Origin: Roseibium sp. MMSF_3544 | GTDB lineage: Bacteria > Pseudomonadota > Alphaproteobacteria > Rhizobiales > Stappiaceae | Reading direction: 5' to 3' | Length of the DNA stretch: 64,000 nt | Assembly: GCF_030732845.1 (NCBI RefSeq) | Contig: NZ_JASHKA010000007.1 | Coordinates: 124,001-188,000 of the forward strand | Shown: positions 43,478-51,957 of the stretch, piece after piece | Layout of the letters: each line of letters starts with the position of its first letter | Numbering within the stretch: the first letter of the stretch is position 1 | Position numbers and translations under genes: made by a program | The notes under the pieces: model-generated | Told to the model about the DNA's origin: nothing | Seen by the model: the letters and a program-made list of their open reading frames with translations, nothing else | Database searches by the model: none

Positions 43478-43972
43478 ATGTGTCATCCAGCAGTGATCGC
43501 AGCAGTCTCTGTTGCGGGGTCGCTTGCCGGCAGCGCTGTGCAAGCCCAAGGTATACGCCAACAGGCGGACGCACAGGCCCGGGCTGAGGAGCGGCGGGCA
43601 GAATTGGCGGAGCGCCAAAAGGAAGTCAACCAGACACAGGGGTCGTTCGAGCGCAAGCGAACCCTCGAACAGTACCAGCGCATCATGGGTTTCAACCGGG
43701 CAGCGGGCGCTGAACGCGGCTTGTCGGAGACGGGGTCCTTGACCGATGTTGCCGACGACAACGCCTATGAGGCCGCGCAGAATATCGAAGCAATCCGCTA
43801 CCGGGTTGAAGGGCAGCGGGACAACTTGACCTTCGAAGCCAACACAGCTCGTGAGCGCGCCCTCTCGCATCGCAAATCAGGGCGCATAGGGGCCTTCGGT
43901 GCAATTCTCGGGGGCGCGACCAGTGCGCTGACAACCTTGGGCAATACAGCCTATAAACTCGCCTCCGGCTGA
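43478..43972 (+). CDS. T7 gp14-like internal virion protein
   Basis: A 164-residue protein from ATG 43478, just behind the nozzle stop. It has the gp14-type opening MCHPAVIAAVSVAGSLAGSA (hydrophobic N-terminus after MC), a long helical Gln/Arg/Glu-rich centre, and a hydrophobic tail (IGAFGAILGGATSALTTLGN). In T7, gp14 is ejected and makes the outer-membrane channel. Gene order nozzle then gp14 agrees with T7. Confidence 0.78.
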   Translation: MCHPAVIAAVSVAGSLAGSAVQAQGIRQQADAQARAEERRAELAERQKEVNQTQGSFERKRTLEQYQRIMGFNRAAGAERGLSETGSLTDVADDNAYEAAQNIEAIRYRVEGQRDNLTFEANTARERALSHRKSGRIGAFGAILGGATSALTTLGNTAYKLASG

Positions 43973-44028
43973 TGGGCGCATCGCGCTCTGGCGCACTCGA
44001 TTTTTCCAACACAATTCGGATTACTTAG

Positions 44029-45495
44029 ATGGCTCGACTGCAGAAATTCAGTGGAACGCAATCGCTGCCGGGTGTCGGCAGTCCGCCAGTGGTCGCCGAT
44101 ACGGCAGTTGGTGCCGCGACGGCAGACCTTGGGGTGCAAATCAGACGATCGGCAAATGATTTTGTTGATCTGGCAACCCGCGCAAAAGACCTCGTCGACC
44201 GAAAAAACGCGTTTGTCGGCATGAAAGAGGCTGAGCGCTACCAGCAGACGGTGCGCAGAAAGCTTTTGGACCGGCGCGCCGAAGCCGACATCGAGGCGAA
44301 AGGCCTTAGCGATGAAATGCAGGATTTTGTTGCCAAGACCGAAGCCAGCATCAATGCGCGGTTGCCGGACACGCAAAGACCTGTTTTTGCCGCCGAGTCG
44401 AAGCTGGCGAGGGATGTGCTTCAGTTCGACATCGCCGCAGCAGAACATGAGGAGGACAGAGCTTATTTTGTTGCCGGCATCGAAGAGACAAGAGAGCTTG
44501 CTGTCAACGACGTTTTGACGACGCCTGGCCGTATCGACCAGGTATTTAGTCATTTCAAAGGGTTGGTTGAAACAGCACCACTGCCGCAGCACATGAAGAG
44601 GAAAGCCTTGGAGGAGGCGGACCAGCGTCTTCATGAAGCCTGGGTCAAGGGGCAACCACTTGATGTGCAGATCAGCGGGCTCACTGATATTGGATCGCGG
44701 CAGATCGCTCAGGCTTCCCCGGGGCAGCCTGGCGCGAACAAGAAATCGCCCAGCGAAGGACCTGATGCTGAATTCTTTGCGCGGGCATCCATTCTGCCTG
44801 AACGCCAGCGAAACCGCCTTCTGATGGACGCCATCAGGAAAAAGGTCGCCGTGGTGACAGAGGAAGCTGATGGCATAGCCGTGCGAGTGGACACCGCGCA
44901 CGAAGATGTCGACCCAGTGGCACTCAAAGGCAATCCGTTTCTGGGGACTGAAACGAAGTTGCAGTTGCTGGATCGCTACAGCGATGCGACCAGCCATCAT
45001 GCGCAAGAGCTCGCGGCGGTAGGCTGGACAGCTTCCGCCGGCATGGCTGATCCTCTCGATCAGGATGATCAGCGGCGGGCTGATCTTGCTTTTTCGCATC
45101 TCTTCAGCAGCGGTGCTGACGCAAATGCATTGGCTCGGGGTTTTCTGCACAGCAAGGGCATGTTGCCAAACCAGTACGAAAAAATTCTGGTCAAAGATCT
45201 TGCTGGAACGCAGGTTGCAGATATTGCCCAAGCGCTCAAGTCAGTTTCGGTTCGAAAGCAGTTCGCTGACCGGAGTAGACTCGATTGGGGCAGCACAGAG
45301 CTGCTTCAGAATATGTCGGTTCGGCAAGAAGTTCTGCAAAGACAATTCGGCATGACGGTTGACGAGCTTGCCACACAGCTTGCGACTGCCAACCGACCAC
45401 AAGCCCGCAAAGAAAGAGAGACCGATTTCTCGGCATTTTCTATGCCGAACACGGCGCTCACCTTTAACGCGGCTAGTCTGTTGGATCGGCTGTAG
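44029..45495 (+). CDS. Internal virion (gp15-like) protein of a podovirus
   Basis: A 488-residue, soluble, mostly helical protein (RLQKFSGTQSLPGVGSPPVV; AKDLVDRKNAFVGMKEAERY). Repeats of charged helices and the position after the gp14-like gene fit the ejected internal core proteins. It is shorter than T7 gp15 (747). No enzyme motif is seen. The next expected gene, the very large gp16-type protein with a transglycosylase domain, is missing; only a 352-bp gap follows. The assignment rests on context more than on motifs. Confidence 0.6.
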   Translation: MARLQKFSGTQSLPGVGSPPVVADTAVGAATADLGVQIRRSANDFVDLATRAKDLVDRKNAFVGMKEAERYQQTVRRKLLDRRAEADIEAKGLSDEMQDFVAKTEASINARLPDTQRPVFAAESKLARDVLQFDIAAAEHEEDRAYFVAGIEETRELAVNDVLTTPGRIDQVFSHFKGLVETAPLPQHMKRKALEEADQRLHEAWVKGQPLDVQISGLTDIGSRQIAQASPGQPGANKKSPSEGPDAEFFARASILPERQRNRLLMDAIRKKVAVVTEEADGIAVRVDTAHEDVDPVALKGNPFLGTETKLQLLDRYSDATSHHAQELAAVGWTASAGMADPLDQDDQRRADLAFSHLFSSGADANALARGFLHSKGMLPNQYEKILVKDLAGTQVADIAQALKSVSVRKQFADRSRLDWGSTELLQNMSVRQEVLQRQFGMTVDELATQLATANRPQARKERETDFSAFSMPNTALTFNAASLLDRL

Positions 45496-45847
45496 CCCTG
45501 AATATCCAGCATCGCGATCGATGCCACATTCGCGTGCCGAGGGGACCGTCTCATGCACCAAGTCTGCTCAGGACTATAGAGGCGCGCCCAGCATCTAAAA
45601 AAGTTGGCGCGACACCGTCGATGTGGATCCATTGGCGCTTATGAAAAAACCCGGATGGTCGGCAACCGGGTGCCTCACATAAGACAAGACATAAACCTGC
45701 GTTTCCTGGAGTTGAAGCATTCAACGCAAGCCTCAGCCCGGCCTGCTTCAGTGGCTGGCCTTGGGTGAGGCGTTTCTCGAACGCACCATTTCCCAACAAA
45801 ATCGAAACAGCGGCTCGTATGCCAGCCGCGAACGAACGGACTTTCCT
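45496..45847 (+). other. Gene-free gap where a gp16-type gene is expected
   Basis: A 352-bp stretch between the gp15-like and tail-fibre genes. It contains only short frames with early stops and one small hairpin (ACCCGG with CCGGGT around 45644-45673). I found no reliable trace of a transglycosylase. The tail-fibre frame is open up to 45761 but family resemblance starts at ATG 45848. Confidence 0.5.
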
Positions 45848-47833
45848 ATGACAGTAGCAGCCATGACGGATGCCCGCGCCCAGATATTGGGTGACGGTGC
45901 AACCGATCGGATCGATCTGACATTTCAGTTTGTTGACGAAAACGACCTGCTGGTCGTTCATACCGACGCGAACGGAGTGGACACTGAATGGACCTATCAG
46001 CAATCGCCGGGCAGTTGGTATTTTTCCGGCGGTAACTTTGCGACGGGAACGATCCATTTCACAGCCTCGGACCTTTTGTCCGGTGAGCGCCTGACCGTGG
46101 TTCTGACCAGCAGATACGACCAACCGCTTTCCCTTGACGGCGGTGAGATCGATCCATCCGTTCTGGAAAAGGGAATGGATCGAACTGCACTGCAGGTACA
46201 ATCTCTGGCAGGTGAGGTCAGTCGTTCCTTGCGTGTATCTCCAAGTCTCGCCGGCACACTGCCGGATTTCGAAGTGCCGGATCTTCCGGAGGGATACGGG
46301 TTTGTGCGCAGCGGCGATGGCCTTGTCCCGGCACTGATCGACAGCTCGGCAATCTCAACGGCGGTCACGTCGGCACAGTCCGCGCAAGCTGCGGCGGAAA
46401 CGGCACGAACAGATGCTGAGGCTGCAAAGACGGGCTCAGAAACGGCGGCAACTGCCGCGGTAGCTTCCGAAACCAGTGCTAGCACCGCGGCAACGTCTGC
46501 TGCCGGATCTGCAACCGTGGCTGCCACGTCTGCCTTGGAAGCTGCACAATCGGCCGCTGATGCCGTAACCAACGCAACGTCGGTTTTAGGGTATGGCCGT
46601 ATTCCAGTCGGCGCCGCCATGCCCTGGCCGAGCGACGTTGCACCGAATTCTTTCTGGATTGTGGTCAAAGACGTTGACCAGACCTTTTCGCGCGCGACCT
46701 ATCCGCAATTGCTTGATGTCTATGCGCCAGAACGGACGGTCACGATCACCAGCGGTTCGCCTATTGTCACGGGTATTGGTTCATCCAACGGGTTCGCTGC
46801 CGGCATGGCGGTTGAAGGCGATCAAATCCCGGCCGGAACAACGATCCTGTCGGTCGACGGTGCCAGCCAGGTCACGCTTTCGGCCAATGCCATGGCCAAC
46901 AGTACGACCTGCCGTGTTTTTCCCTTTGGCAATGGTGATGGGTCGACGACTGCCAACTTTCCGAACTTTGCTGGGCGCACAGTTCGTGGCTGGGATCCTG
47001 GCGCAACGATTAATCCGGATATGAGCGGTGCGCTTGGGACGCAGGAAGATGCGTTCCCTGATCACATCCACCCACAAAACTCTGCCAATACTGGAAACGG
47101 CAGTTTCCCGGAGCGTGTTCTTGTCGATACCGACGTCCCATTGGAAGGTCGTAACGCGCACTTCATCAGTGGCAATAATGCATCCAGCTCGACCGGCTTT
47201 CAAAACATCACAGATGGTGTGCATCAGGACGGTACCGTCAACGTGTCATCCGAAACACGCGGAAAGGGTCTGGTTACGGCCTGGATTGTCAAGGTCTCCG
47301 ATGGAATCGATGATCCGACCGTCTTGGCGGCGGTGGCTGTCGTACAGAACGCAACAAATGCTCTGTCCAAGGCAAATGTGAACGAAACCAAGATCGGCTC
47401 AGTTGCGATCCTTCAGTACCAACAACCGCTTGGCACTGACGGCGGTCTCGCTACGAACGGGTCTCGTCAGACATACCCAATCAACACTGAAGTTTTAGAC
47501 CCAAACGGGATTGTGGACCTTTCATCTTTTCAGTTCGTGCCTACAGTGCCGGTTTTGTGCTTTTTTAAGGCAGGCTTCTACAACGTTCACAGAGTCATTC
47601 TGGCGGTGCGCAACGTGACTGATGGAGTAGATGTAGGGTGGTCGATAAATCAATTCCTACGGTCGGGAACGTTGAGTTCCGGCATGGTTCTTGGATCTTG
47701 CCTCCTAAAGGCAGGAAAGATTTACGAATTGCAATATCAAGTAGAGCAGACGAGAGTTGATGTAGGTCTTGGAATTCAAATGTCTTTCGGCAATGCCGAG
47801 ATTTACGGCGAAGTCATGTTAAGGGCGATCTGA
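45848..47833 (+). CDS. Phage tail fibre protein with T7-type N-terminus and tail-collar domain
   Basis: A 661-residue protein from ATG 45848. Residues 1-130 resemble the T7 gp17 attachment domain (IDLTFQFVDENDLLVVHTDA, LTVVLTSRYDQPLSLDGGEI). Residues ~175-245 form an Ala/Thr-rich shaft of 11-residue-like repeats (AAETARTDAEAAKTGSETAA). A tail-collar domain follows (IPVGAAMPWPSDVAPNSFWI, FGNGDGSTTANFPNFAGRTV, DAFPDHIHPQ). The final ~150 residues are a variable beta-rich tip that probably binds the host. The region upstream has only a weak ribosome site. Confidence 0.85.
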   Translation: MTVAAMTDARAQILGDGATDRIDLTFQFVDENDLLVVHTDANGVDTEWTYQQSPGSWYFSGGNFATGTIHFTASDLLSGERLTVVLTSRYDQPLSLDGGEIDPSVLEKGMDRTALQVQSLAGEVSRSLRVSPSLAGTLPDFEVPDLPEGYGFVRSGDGLVPALIDSSAISTAVTSAQSAQAAAETARTDAEAAKTGSETAATAAVASETSASTAATSAAGSATVAATSALEAAQSAADAVTNATSVLGYGRIPVGAAMPWPSDVAPNSFWIVVKDVDQTFSRATYPQLLDVYAPERTVTITSGSPIVTGIGSSNGFAAGMAVEGDQIPAGTTILSVDGASQVTLSANAMANSTTCRVFPFGNGDGSTTANFPNFAGRTVRGWDPGATINPDMSGALGTQEDAFPDHIHPQNSANTGNGSFPERVLVDTDVPLEGRNAHFISGNNASSSTGFQNITDGVHQDGTVNVSSETRGKGLVTAWIVKVSDGIDDPTVLAAVAVVQNATNALSKANVNETKIGSVAILQYQQPLGTDGGLATNGSRQTYPINTEVLDPNGIVDLSSFQFVPTVPVLCFFKAGFYNVHRVILAVRNVTDGVDVGWSINQFLRSGTLSSGMVLGSCLLKAGKIYELQYQVEQTRVDVGLGIQMSFGNAEIYGEVMLRAI

Positions 47834-48390
47834 TGACCAAATACGCAGAAATCATCGACGGCAAAGTCGTCACGATCAGCTTTGACCCTAAGACTGGATG
47901 GCCCGCTGTTCACGATAGCGTGTTCCCTGGCGACACAGACAACGGAGATGGCACGTTTTCACGTCCGCCGGCGCGGCCAAAGCACACGCTCGAAACCGCC
48001 AAGGCCCTGATTGTCGAATACGCGGCGGCATTCGAAGATCACATAACAGGGTCGGTTTCGATAGGCGAAAAACTGTCATGGGCGACAAAGGAGGCCGCGG
48101 CACGTGCCCAGACGGCCGGAACTGCGGACGCTGATCACTTGGCCTTGCTGCAAGCGGAAGCTGCTCAGACCGGTGAAACTGTCGACGAATTGTCCGCAAA
48201 GATCCTCTCAAACGCCACTGCCTGGCAGCAAATCACCGGATCAGTGGCAGGGCTTCGCCGGTCGACATTCAGGGCTCTGGAAGCCGAGGCCGATCCGGTG
48301 AAGTACAGGGCCATTCTGGAAACCGCATTGGCCAAGGCCGATGCCCTCGCGGTTTCCCTCGGGCTTGAGCCCATGGCCTGGGAAACCTGA
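47833..48390 (+). CDS. Phage tail-fibre accessory protein (DUF4376-like)
   Basis: A 185-residue protein whose ATG overlaps the fibre stop (TGATG). The N-terminus YAEIIDGKVVTISFDPKTGW is the small beta-domain common in fibre chaperones, and the C-terminal half is helical (SWATKEAAARAQTAGTADAD; AEADPVKYRAILETALAKAD). Such proteins often follow fibre genes and aid folding or cap the fibre. A strong terminator follows. Confidence 0.72.
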   Translation: MTKYAEIIDGKVVTISFDPKTGWPAVHDSVFPGDTDNGDGTFSRPPARPKHTLETAKALIVEYAAAFEDHITGSVSIGEKLSWATKEAAARAQTAGTADADHLALLQAEAAQTGETVDELSAKILSNATAWQQITGSVAGLRRSTFRALEAEADPVKYRAILETALAKADALAVSLGLEPMAWET

Positions 48391-48415
48391 ACGAACCCAC
48401 ATTCGAACCATTCAC

Positions 48416-48438
48416 ACCGCCTTTGAGGCGGTTTTTTT
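48416..48438 (+). terminator. Rho-independent terminator after the fibre genes
   Basis: Stem ACCGCC (48416-48421) / GGCGGT (48427-48432), 5-base loop, followed by a run of seven T (48432-48438). It separates the structural genes from the lysis genes. Confidence 0.85.
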
Positions 48439-48461
48439 GTGTCTTGGCAAATAGGTGTCTT

Positions 48462-49220
48462 ATGAATCTGGAACTTGGTGATACGCGTCTGATCATTGAC
48501 CTTTGCAAGCAATATGGCTGCTTTCGCAATCAGGCGGCCTATATCCTTGCGACAGCCTATTGGGAAACCGCCCGGACCATGAAGCCGGTGCGTGAAACCC
48601 TTGCAAAGACCGACAAGCAGGCAACCGATCGGCTTGATCGGGCGTGGGCAAAGGGTCAACTGAGATGGGTGAAGTCACCCTATTGGCGCTCGTACTGGTT
48701 TGGCCGCGGATTCGTGCAGTTGACCCACGAGCGGAACTACCGGAAGGCACAAGAAGAGCTTGGCTTACCCTTCCATGACAACCCGGCGACCGCGCTCGAA
48801 AGCGGCCCTGCTGCCAAGGTACTTGTTTTCGGCTCCATGGAAGGGTGGTTCACCGGCAAGAAGATCGGCGACTATATCACGCTTCAAAAATCCGACTTCC
48901 GCAACGCGCGCCGCGTCATTAACGGAACCGACAAGGCAACCGAGATTGCCCGCCTGGCGAAGGACTATGACGAAGCCCTTGAAGCCGAAGGGTACGGCGT
49001 TGCTGACGCCAAGCCGATCGCTGTCCCGACTGCTAAGCCGAAGCTTCACAAGTCTCTGACCGAATCCAAGGAAATGATCGGGGGTCTGACCGCGCTGGTC
49101 GCGGCGGTAACGGCATTCCTTGATCAGTTCGAGGGGCGAACATCGGCGCTCATCCTGGGCGCTGTCGCTGTCGGCTTCATCGCAAACCGGCTTTATGCCC
49201 GCTGGAAGGATGAACGGTGA
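48462..49220 (+). CDS. GH19-type phage endolysin with C-terminal membrane segments
   Basis: A 252-residue protein from ATG 48462. The N-terminal ~160 residues are a GH19 chitinase-like lysozyme: YILATAYWETARTMKPVRE holds the catalytic Glu, and YWFGRGFVQLTHERNYRKAQ the substrate groove. A charged linker leads to two hydrophobic segments (GGLTALVAAVTAFLDQFEG and ALILGAVAVGFIANRLYARW) at about residues 205-245, so the enzyme is probably membrane-anchored. It would cut peptidoglycan at lysis and forms a cassette with the two following small membrane proteins. Confidence 0.87.
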   Translation: MNLELGDTRLIIDLCKQYGCFRNQAAYILATAYWETARTMKPVRETLAKTDKQATDRLDRAWAKGQLRWVKSPYWRSYWFGRGFVQLTHERNYRKAQEELGLPFHDNPATALESGPAAKVLVFGSMEGWFTGKKIGDYITLQKSDFRNARRVINGTDKATEIARLAKDYDEALEAEGYGVADAKPIAVPTAKPKLHKSLTESKEMIGGLTALVAAVTAFLDQFEGRTSALILGAVAVGFIANRLYARWKDER

Positions 49221-49606
49221 TGTTCGGGAAATTCGCATCGTTCCTGCTGACCGGCCCCTTTGATCGGATCATGAAGAGCGTGGATCACGCGGTCAGCAAT
49301 GAGAGCCAGCGGCAGGAAATCCGCGCCAATGCAATCAACCGGTTTGCGGAAACGGCGGCGGAAGAGCGCGCGGACGCTCGGCGCTATCGGGCGTTCTGGG
49401 TGATCTGGTGCCTATTCTCCGGGTCGGTAGGTGTCTGGTTCTTCGCCATCACGATAGACACGATCTTTGATTTCTCGTGGTCGGTGTCGGATTACCCGGA
49501 CACGGTCAAGCCGTATGTCGACACCATTGTTGCGTCAATCTTCGGATCCGGCGGCCTGGTAGCGACGGCACAAGCACTCTCGAGTGCAATCAGGGGGCGA
49601 CGGTGA
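49220..49606 (+). CDS. Holin-like 3TM-type membrane protein
   Basis: A 128-residue protein from ATG 49220 (TGATG overlap with the endolysin stop; a GTG at 49217 is possible). After an amphipathic N-terminal half (PFDRIMKSVDHAVSNESQRQ) come a clear TM helix (AFWVIWCLFSGSVGVWFFAI) and a second hydrophobic stretch (VASIFGSGGLVATAQALSS). It matches the layout of the 3TM-type phage holin family. It would form the lysis pore. Confidence 0.75.
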   Translation: MFGKFASFLLTGPFDRIMKSVDHAVSNESQRQEIRANAINRFAETAAEERADARRYRAFWVIWCLFSGSVGVWFFAITIDTIFDFSWSVSDYPDTVKPYVDTIVASIFGSGGLVATAQALSSAIRGRR

Positions 49607-49788
49607 ACAAGCAAGATATGGTTACAGCACCCGTTGCGGTCGGTGCGATCGCGTGGCCGCAGGTTCATACGTATGTTGAATCGATAGCGGCTGAAGCACA
49701 GCTCGTGCTGCCCCTACTTGGCGTCATATGGCTCGTTGTTCAGATTTTGGCAAAAATCTACAATACTTGGCTAAAGCAAAGGGATTAA
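49603..49788 (+). CDS. Small holin/spanin-like membrane protein
   Basis: A 61-residue protein read from GTG 49603, which overlaps the preceding stop as GTGA and follows GGGGG. It has one strong TM helix (LVLPLLGVIWLVVQILAKIY) and a short basic tail. It is the third gene of the lysis cassette and the last phage-type gene; the next gene converges 25 bp later. Confidence 0.65.
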   Translation: MNKQDMVTAPVAVGAIAWPQVHTYVESIAAEAQLVLPLLGVIWLVVQILAKIYNTWLKQRD

Positions 49789-49813
49789 GCGGGCACAATG
49801 AGCCTACCCAAAA

Positions 49814-51766
49814 TCATTGTTTGGAAAGCTGATTTTTCAGTGCCATCAAAGTCTCTTCTCCCGGATTAAGGGAAAGTGCCCGTTGCAGTGCAAATTCTGC
49901 CTCGGCGAAGTTGTCTTGAGCAAGGTGCAACCGCACCAAGTACACCCAAGCTTCGACCAGTTGAGGATCCAACCAAGTCACTTCTTCAAAAGCAGAGACA
50001 GCAGCCGCTGTGTTGCGCATGGCGAGTGCCGTACCCCCAAGAACCATATGTGTTTCGGGAAAATCCGATTTCGCGGCCAATGATGATTGCCATTCCCTTG
50101 TTGCGCGTTGTGCAGCTCCGACAGATTCTTCAGGAACCTGCCCTCTTTGAAGAGTAAGGAGTTGCCGAGCCGCTGCAATGCGAACCGCTTTCGACGGATC
50201 TTCAAGTGCAGACACAATATGTCGGGCACTTATTTCGGGCGGTGCGTGTCTTTGAAGCGTGACAGCGCTTGCCCTGACAAGTGGGTCAGGGTCGTCCAAT
50301 AAATCAGCCGCTTGTTCTAAAGTCTTCGAATCCGGTGTTCGCAACAGAAGGTCAAGCGCCGTTGCCCTAACAATCGCGGGATAAGTTGCTTGTCGTGCGA
50401 TCGACAAGAGGTCGTCTGCCAGCTCTTGCGAACCATTTCTTGCAATGGCAAAGACTTCACCGAAATGTGGAGTGCGTTTCAGGCTGTAAGGAAACCTCCT
50501 TTCGATCTCTTCGGCCGCCCATTCTGGCGTATTGTCATTGTGACAATCCGTGCAGGCGTTTGGTGTTCCGATCCTGGCAGAAACATCCGGTCGTGGTATT
50601 CTGAAAGAGTGGTCGCGCCTTCCGTCTATTCCCATGTAGGTGCGTTCAATCGTATGACAGGAAATACAAAGCGAACCTTCTGTTCCGCTTTCATGAAAAT
50701 GGTGTGAAGGGTCGTCGTAGTTGTTCAATGCCAAAGATGGAAAATCGTCATTACCTGTCGGCGAGTGGCACTGAGTACAAACATCGTTTCCATTTGCTAC
50801 GAGTTGACCGTCGTGAGGGTCATGACAATCAGAGCAGCGAACACCGTTTTGGTGCATTTTCGACTGAAGGAAAGACCCATAGACGTAAACTTCGTCCTGG
50901 ATCTGTCCATCGGAGTGATAAAGGCCATCACGCAGAAGCGCTAGTCGGTACGCATCGTGGTATGGCGTTCCGGGCAGTGGGCTTGAATCCTGAAACGGTT
51001 CGCGACGCGAGTGACATCCGGCGCAAAGCTGAACCTCGGATTGGTCGCGCATTTCGGGGAACGCAACAACCAGGCCCTTTTCGGTCGTTCCAGGAAACAA
51101 ATCATCGTCGAATGAGTTTCCTTGTTCCGCCCAAGTCAAATGCGCTTCCGCCGGGCCATGACAGGCTTCGCATCCCACCCCGATTTCAGCCCAATCGCTT
51201 TGGTATTTTCGTTCGCGCAAACTGTAGTTTTTGCTAAATCCGGTTGAATGGCACTCGGCACACCGTGCATTCCAGTTTTTATACGGACCGCTCCAGTGAA
51301 AACCGTCGTCGGGTGGCAAAACCTGCTCCGGGTAAAGGTGGTACCATTCTTCTTTTTCCTGATCCCAGACAACGTCGAATGATTGCAGTCGGCCCGGCTC
51401 CGTTTCAATCAAGTACTGTTGTAAGGGAGCTATGCCGCCAACCCCTTCTACCCTAAAGGTTTTTGGGTTCTCCCGAAAGTCAGTTGTCTCGATATAGAAA
51501 CCTTCATCTGTTTTATAGAATCGCGTCCTGCGGCCGCGATGCGTGAATTCTGTGTTGTTGAAATCACCGTCGACGGTTTCGTTGCTTGGATCCATCCATG
51601 CTTTTGCGTGGTGAGAGCTTTGCCAAGCAAGCATCTCATCCTGATGGCAACCGACGCACTTGTCAGAACCAATGTAGTTTGGAGTTTCTGTTTCTTGACC
51701 GATTGATGCACTGATCGTGTACCCGATCGCCAGAACAAACAATGCAATTCGCACAAGAGCTATCAT
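49814..51766 (-). CDS. Octaheme c-type cytochrome with HEAT and TPR repeats
   Basis: A 650-residue exported protein with a signal peptide (IALVRIALFVLAIGYTISAS). It has eight CxxCH heme sites, starting at residues 37, 169, 199, 248, 311, 330, 367 and 405. From ~430 to 540 there are HEAT-like repeats (LLDDPDPLVRASAVTLQRHA, ALEDPSKAVRIAAARQLLTL). From ~560 to 645 there are TPRs (TAAAVSAFEEVTWLDPQLVE, NFAEAEFALQRALSLNPGEE). It should act in the periplasm in electron transfer. Related proteins are known as doubly decorated multiheme cytochromes, but the redox partner is unknown. No cytochrome maturation or reductase genes adjoin it. It converges with the phage lysis genes. Confidence 0.87.
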   Translation of the reverse strand: MIALVRIALFVLAIGYTISASIGQETETPNYIGSDKCVGCHQDEMLAWQSSHHAKAWMDPSNETVDGDFNNTEFTHRGRRTRFYKTDEGFYIETTDFRENPKTFRVEGVGGIAPLQQYLIETEPGRLQSFDVVWDQEKEEWYHLYPEQVLPPDDGFHWSGPYKNWNARCAECHSTGFSKNYSLRERKYQSDWAEIGVGCEACHGPAEAHLTWAEQGNSFDDDLFPGTTEKGLVVAFPEMRDQSEVQLCAGCHSRREPFQDSSPLPGTPYHDAYRLALLRDGLYHSDGQIQDEVYVYGSFLQSKMHQNGVRCSDCHDPHDGQLVANGNDVCTQCHSPTGNDDFPSLALNNYDDPSHHFHESGTEGSLCISCHTIERTYMGIDGRRDHSFRIPRPDVSARIGTPNACTDCHNDNTPEWAAEEIERRFPYSLKRTPHFGEVFAIARNGSQELADDLLSIARQATYPAIVRATALDLLLRTPDSKTLEQAADLLDDPDPLVRASAVTLQRHAPPEISARHIVSALEDPSKAVRIAAARQLLTLQRGQVPEESVGAAQRATREWQSSLAAKSDFPETHMVLGGTALAMRNTAAAVSAFEEVTWLDPQLVEAWVYLVRLHLAQDNFAEAEFALQRALSLNPGEETLMALKNQLSKQ

Positions 51767-51957
51767 TCAACTTCGTCCTGAATGATCGGATTTTGTATAA
51801 CTGTGAGGACAAGGCATTTCGATAATCTCATCGTTTGATGAAATCTATCGGGTCTCGTAACGGTAGTTTTGTCAAGACTAGGTCTTGTCCAAACCGCTCA
51901 TAAGCAAAGACAAATTGTTTCCACACATCTCATCTGACTCGCTCCGCTTTGCCAACT

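Noticed and set aside
45551-46201. 216-codon leftward frame across the gp15/fibre gap
   Set aside because: It overlaps the conserved N-terminus of the fibre protein on the other strand and shows no family resemblance.
31207-49788. Tailocin interpretation of the headless phage cluster
   Set aside because: Tailocins derive from long contractile or flexible tails and lack terminase; here a short podovirus tail and an intact packaging motor are present.
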